In this document: piece after piece, positions 59,384 through 64,000 of the stretch
Layout of the letters: every line of letters starts with the position of its first letter
How positions within the stretch are numbered: position 1 is the first letter of the stretch
DNA from: Istiophorus platypterus
Lineage: Eukaryota; Chordata; Actinopteri; Istiophoriformes; Istiophoridae
NCBI GenBank assembly: GCA_016859345.1
Contig: CM029115.1
Location: 15,922,001-15,986,000, forward strand
DNA length: 64,000 nucleotides
Direction: 5' to 3'
Made by a program: the position numbers and the translations under genes
The notes under the pieces: generated by a model
Databases searched by the model: none
Told to the model about the DNA's origin: nothing
The model's input: the letters and a program-made list of their open reading frames with translations, nothing else

Positions 59384-59384
59384 T
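59351..59384. repeat. (GT)n(GA)n compound microsatellite
   Basis: GT followed directly by GA, 34 bp. Confidence 0.93.
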
Positions 59385-59795
59385 CTAAACCAGGCAGTAT
59401 GTGTTTGTTGGTGACTCATATGAGGATTGAAAAGGCCTTGTAAGAGCAAAAGAGTGCAAGAGCACAATAGTTTGTTTTTCGTGTGAAGAGATGTGAAAGC
59501 GTATTGGTGTGTGTGTGTACATTGGCTGTGATGTCTTCTGGCAGCATTTTTCTCTATCCAGGACCACACTTGTATGCTAATAAATCATTTTCAGCTAAAA
59601 AGGAAATGTGAAAATAATAAAAGTCTTGGGGTGAATTTAAAAAAAAAAAAGTCTGTCTGTAACCATTTGCTTTGGCCAAAATGTTATGCAAATTTGTGAA
59701 ATATGATTTACAACTGTACCTCATTTCTCACACATTACAAATCATTGTTGCCTTACAAAGACTATGTCAGTCCTTCTCAAGAATGTCAAAAAAAA

Positions 59796-59796
<1 letters not shown>

Positions 59797-59829
<33 letters not shown>
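59797..59829. repeat. (AT)n microsatellite
   Basis: Thirty-three bases of AT after an A-run. Confidence 0.95.
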
Positions 59830-59831
<2 letters not shown>

Positions 59832-61282
59832 TGATTAAGATTATGCATTTTAGTTTTAATTTCTTTGGACAAAAAAAAAAAAAAACAACCTTATTTTAGA
59901 CTTTGTGATAACTAATGTCAACTAATAATGGAAAAAATAATCCTCCAGTTTCTCTGAAAACTGACAAATCACAAAACACAGAGATAACTGTTTGCAGTAA
60001 AACTGACAAATAAAAACACATTTTCACATTAAAACACAAAAAGTATTATATCAAAGTCAAAGACATACACTATAGGTGTCTTCTATAAGATATTTATAGC
60101 AAATTACCTTCAGTGTTTATGAGCGTAACAAAGCGTAACAAAGGGATAGAAAAACATGACGCACATGGGAGTCCAGGTTATTGTCTGTCAGTATGTGTGT
60201 GTGTTTGTCTTGGGAGGGGCTGAAGATCATTAACACAGAGAGGTCCCAGGGTCAAATCGTTATAAATACTGTTAAGCTGAGGGGCAACAGGAGCCTGTGT
60301 GTGAGAGAGAGACACAAAGAGAGGCAGAGGTGGCTGAGGGCCCACAGGGAATGACTTGGTAAAAGGGGGATAGAAAGCTGTAGAGATGAGCGACGGTGAG
60401 AGGAAGAGCGAACGATGGACAGGAGAGGTGAAGGTATAAGTGGGGTCAGGTCACGACTCGTGATCCAAACACTGTTAATGGAACTGATGTTTAAACTGGT
60501 GCGGACTGGAGTTCCTCGCAGTCTGTTGGGAGAAACCTGGGTCAACAGTCAATAAATTACACTGCCTCGCTTTCAGAGTTCAGGTCATGAGTGAGAAGTG
60601 AGTGGCAGAGGGATGAACATGAAAACTGCCATTTCACGGTTTTCAAATTTATAAATCTTACTAATAGGAGGTGAAGTCACTGTCTTGTGACTCTTTAGGT
60701 CTGTGAGACAGGTTTGTGTGTAGAATTCAAAACCATAGAAGATTTTATTCAAAGGACAGTTCCAGTTTATTACAACCTGGATCTTATCTTGGTACTTTTT
60801 GCAATCAATGTATTGGTTATGCTAACATTGTACTCACCAAAGCAAACAGCAACTGAGCAGTATAGCCAGTTTATCTAAGCCCCTTTATTTGTAGTAACAG
60901 TAAATTCAACTGCTGGTAATAGTCCAATAGTCTTTGGACAAGAACGCTACATTAAGCACTGTAGATTAAGTTTAAGAAGCACTCTGTACATACTGATGAC
61001 TATTTAAACCAAACATTTTGGGTGTTTTCTTCTTCTAAATGGTGGTGTGACCATCACTTGTGACATACTGTATTTGCACTCATTTGACAACTGGACTGTT
61101 TTTGAAGTCCATTTGTTTGCCATACACGGCCAATGCACCTAATCTACAGTTGTATAATTGTAATGTACAAGAAACGGCAACGTAGACAGCTGTGTTATGT
61201 ATGGAGTTTTCTCAGTTTCAGTCTTTAAAACTGATCTCAAAACAAACCAAGAACTTCACATCCTCCTTTTATTTCCCTCCAA

Positions 61283-61298
61283 CCCCCCCCCCCCCCCC
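61283..61298. repeat. Poly-C run
   Basis: Sixteen C in a row; a G-run on the transcript strand of ntrk2. Confidence 0.95.
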
Positions 61299-62248
61299 AA
61301 TGTTGTCCTCTTTTTGCTGTATAGACATGAATTGAAGTCTCAGAGCCTCGGGATGAGTGGAAAATGTCATTACTTTGCCTAAATTAGTTCCACAAATGGA
61401 GCATTTGTATCCACATCTTTATTTATGCGTTGGCCTTATCAGTAATCAATCTTCACCTAAAATTCCCTTTGTGCTCAGCCTGAAACAACTTCAGTGATTT
61501 TTTTCATGTTTCCAAACCTCAGCAATTAACTAGGTGAGTGCAATAGGGATAATTAACAAAACAAGGAACACAACATCAAAGTTATTTGAAACTGGAATTT
61601 CTATTCAAGTAGGATGAAAGCATGAATCTGGTAATCATCCCCGTTTGACCACTTTCTTCAAGTGATGAAATATAACACCATTTAAGCAAGTTATTTAGCA
61701 ATCAGGTTTGTGTACCACTACAAATGACCCTATGACTGAGTAAACAGCTGTTCCTGTCAGTGGAGGATGGGCAATGCTGCCATCCTTTCAGAGTACAACT
61801 CCCGAATAATGAAAATGTTAAATTAATGAGTCAGGGTCCACAGAGCCTGCTTCAACAGAAGTTTATGTTGAGCACTGGGAGTGAGACGCTTGGCGAAACC
61901 GTAGATGTGTTTCGCCATCACACAGTAGTTATACAATTTTGCCGAGAAAGTAGGAAAATCCTGCCTCTTTTGAATGTCAAGGAGACACTAGAAGCTTAAG
62001 TGCTGCACAGTGTAATACTGGTGTTGAATTTTTTTTTTTTTGGACAAGCATCTTGTTGCTGCAGTGTTTCCAGCTTATAGAAGAGTACTGGAGCTGATAC
62101 TCTTTTTTTTCCCATTTTTGCCAGCAGGATATACTGTAGCAGCATGTGGTGCAAAGCCACTGAGAATTAAATCAACTGTAATTCAGCCAAAATGCAACCC
62201 TGGAGCATTCTGCAGAAATTCAGAGATATTCGAATCATTGCAAGGAAA

Positions 62249-62283
62249 TGTGTGTGTGTGTTTGTGTATGTGGGGGGGGGGGG
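62249..62283. repeat. (GT)n followed by a G-run
   Basis: Short GT array and eleven consecutive G. Confidence 0.92.
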
Positions 62284-63192
62284 TAAAGCTACAGGAGCCA
62301 CAGTTACAACACATCAACAACTGTTAGTCAAACACATTGTTACACACCAGTAAATATGCTCATGTGGACCGCACATTAAGCCCTTCAAGTTACTGCTGTG
62401 ACACCAGTGATGCTGTGTGAGCCCAAGGGTGCATGGCCTGCAGTGGAACAGGAGTTTTGTGGCAGGAGTCTACACTCGAGCTGAGTTAAAACAATGACTG
62501 CGAGTGAGTGACTGTATTGATCTCTCTTAGGCTCTCTGGGTACACCTCAGACAAAGTGAAGCCATTTACTGCTGCACGGTGCCCAGGGCAATGGATGTAG
62601 AGAGGCTATTATGGGATTTAAGGACATCAGGGCCTATCAGTCTGTCTGTTAAAGCAGCTTGGTTGTTTTCTGCTCAGAAAGGAACAGCAAGGGCAGTTGT
62701 TAGCAGACAATAGTAGATTTCATGATTTCAGATTACTGTATTGGTGGTAGTCAGTGACGTATGGTGCGTCATATACAAGTACAAGGTTCGGATGTATTTC
62801 AGAGGCGACGATGGGTGACCTTGATATTAGGTATAAGTTGGCAAAGACAACGGATTAAAACAGTAACTGTTCAGTACCCCCACCCTGGCTCTAGCTGCTG
62901 ATTGAACACGTACAAGAGCGAAAACTTGATTTTGTGATACCCTTGACAGTTTTATAGGCACAGGCACTTTACAATAATTTTCTTATTGACCAAAAAAAAA
63001 ACAAAGAAACAAAACAAAAAAAAAAAAAAACAAAGAATCAAAACGAGAAAGAAATTCATTAAACCCTCTAAATTCAGTCTCTTTTGGATGTTTTATTGAA
63101 GCAGTCACTATGGCTTCAGGGCAAGGACAGGGCAGCTGCCTCTATTGACCCCATAGGCCTCAGTGACCTCTTAAGCCCTTCACAATATGTGT

Positions 63193-63193
<1 letters not shown>

Positions 63194-63234
<41 letters not shown>
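63194..63234. repeat. (CA)n microsatellite
   Basis: Forty-one bases of CA with one T near the right end. Confidence 0.96.
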
Positions 63235-63236
<2 letters not shown>

Positions 63237-64000
63237 GCAGATGACTGGTAACATAAGCCCGTCGGTCTCTAAACTTTGCTGTCACCCCTCTGAACACGGG
63301 AAGTAATCTATCGATCCAGGAGGAAGAGGGATAGATGGATGAATCAGTGAGGGACAGACAGAGGAGAGACAGCAGAGAAGAGAGGATGTTTAAAGAATAA
63401 GGAAAGAAGAGATTCAGATTCAATGGGTGGTTGGCTGAATGACAGAAGGATAAATACAGTTAAAAAAAAAAGAAATTAATTAAAAATACAGGAAAAGAAG
63501 AAAAATGTAAACGAATTTCTCAGTCAGCTTCTTTTTATGTGCGATGGGGTTTTCTTGGCCATTTTCTTTCAGAAATAACCAGAACAGTCTTAAGTTATTT
63601 CACATATCAGATCTCAGTGTTCGTATCTCTGTTCAGTTCTCCTCGCCGGTTTGAGACAGTGGTTAGCTGGGAAAGGGGGACGGCACATACAATATATCTG
63701 TGCACCAATCAGGAATTAGCAAGATTTGAATCAGTTTTGGGGTTTGTCTGCTTCTGTGGTAACTGTCAGTAGAATTTGATCAAATCACACCCACCCAGTC
63801 CTGATGAAGCTAGACTGATTGTTTAGTGTTAAAGTATTAATAAATGATAAATATGGATATTTTTACCAATCTCAATCTTTGGTTATCACTTACTTAATCA
63901 TCAAACAATTGAAAAAGTGCCCTCGCAAAAGCATGGCTTGAATAAAAACAAGAAAACTCTTGCACATTGTCTTTCTTACTGCAAGTCCATTTATTATTTC

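Larger units (their letters stand above)
55285..64000 (-). other. ntrk2: ntrk2 intron upstream of the juxtamembrane exon (at least 8.7 kb)
   Basis: No exon was recognised. I searched for the TrkB-T1 tail (FVLFHKIPLDG) and the transmembrane sequence ending LARHSKFGMK on the - strand and saw neither. The intron holds poly-C runs (55969-55983, 61283-61298), the foldback repeat 57461-57960, and CA, GT/GA and AT arrays (59061-59084, 59351-59384, 59797-59829, 63194-63234). Confidence 0.75.

Noticed and set aside
61760..61999. 79-codon + frame of mixed composition
   Set aside because: No homologue that I recognise and no exon signals. It lies in an intron of the opposite strand gene.

Overview
This 64 kb window is vertebrate nuclear DNA, almost certainly from a teleost fish and probably a percomorph. 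It is AT-rich and densely packed with (CA/GT)n, (GA/CT)n and (AT)n microsatellites. It carries several interspersed repeats that I recognise as teleost families. The only convincing protein-coding material is short exons with GT/AG-type splice sites. There is no sign of prokaryotic or viral organisation.

Two genes are present in a convergent, tail-to-tail arrangement. (1) At the left edge, on the + strand, an exon at 1894-2074 encodes an acidic C-terminus that I assign, less surely, to agtpbp1 (cytosolic carboxypeptidase 1). (2) On the - strand, seven consecutive exons between 55284 and 30659 encode the last 359 residues of the neurotrophin receptor TrkB (ntrk2): juxtamembrane Shc-site exon, the complete tyrosine kinase domain, and the C-terminal PLC-gamma-docking tail. 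The reading frame is continuous across all six splice junctions. Ectodomain, transmembrane exon and the truncated-receptor (T1) exon are not in the window and should lie beyond position 64000. NTRK2 and AGTPBP1 are also convergent neighbours in mammals, so the synteny supports both calls.

Layout: 1-1893 agtpbp1 intron; 1894-2074 terminal exon; 2075 to about 4470 probable agtpbp1 3'UTR; about 4470-30658 intergenic DNA plus the ntrk2 3'UTR, with repeats, microsatellites and a few patches that look like conserved non-coding elements; 30659-55284 ntrk2 kinase exons and introns; 55285-64000 a further ntrk2 intron.

Most notable observations, all in or near the kinase exons: a decayed tandem copy of the exon encoding the alphaC-to-hinge region, with collinear intron flank (47026-47254); a GC-AG intron whose position is fixed by reading frame (43816-44119); UG-repeat tracts directly upstream of two kinase-exon acceptors; three GCATG (RBFOX-type) motifs just downstream of the 85-nt activation-loop exon; and a 1.8 kb element with roughly 105-bp inverted ends abutting (TA)n arrays on both sides inside the last intron. 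I did not find a wholly new gene system.
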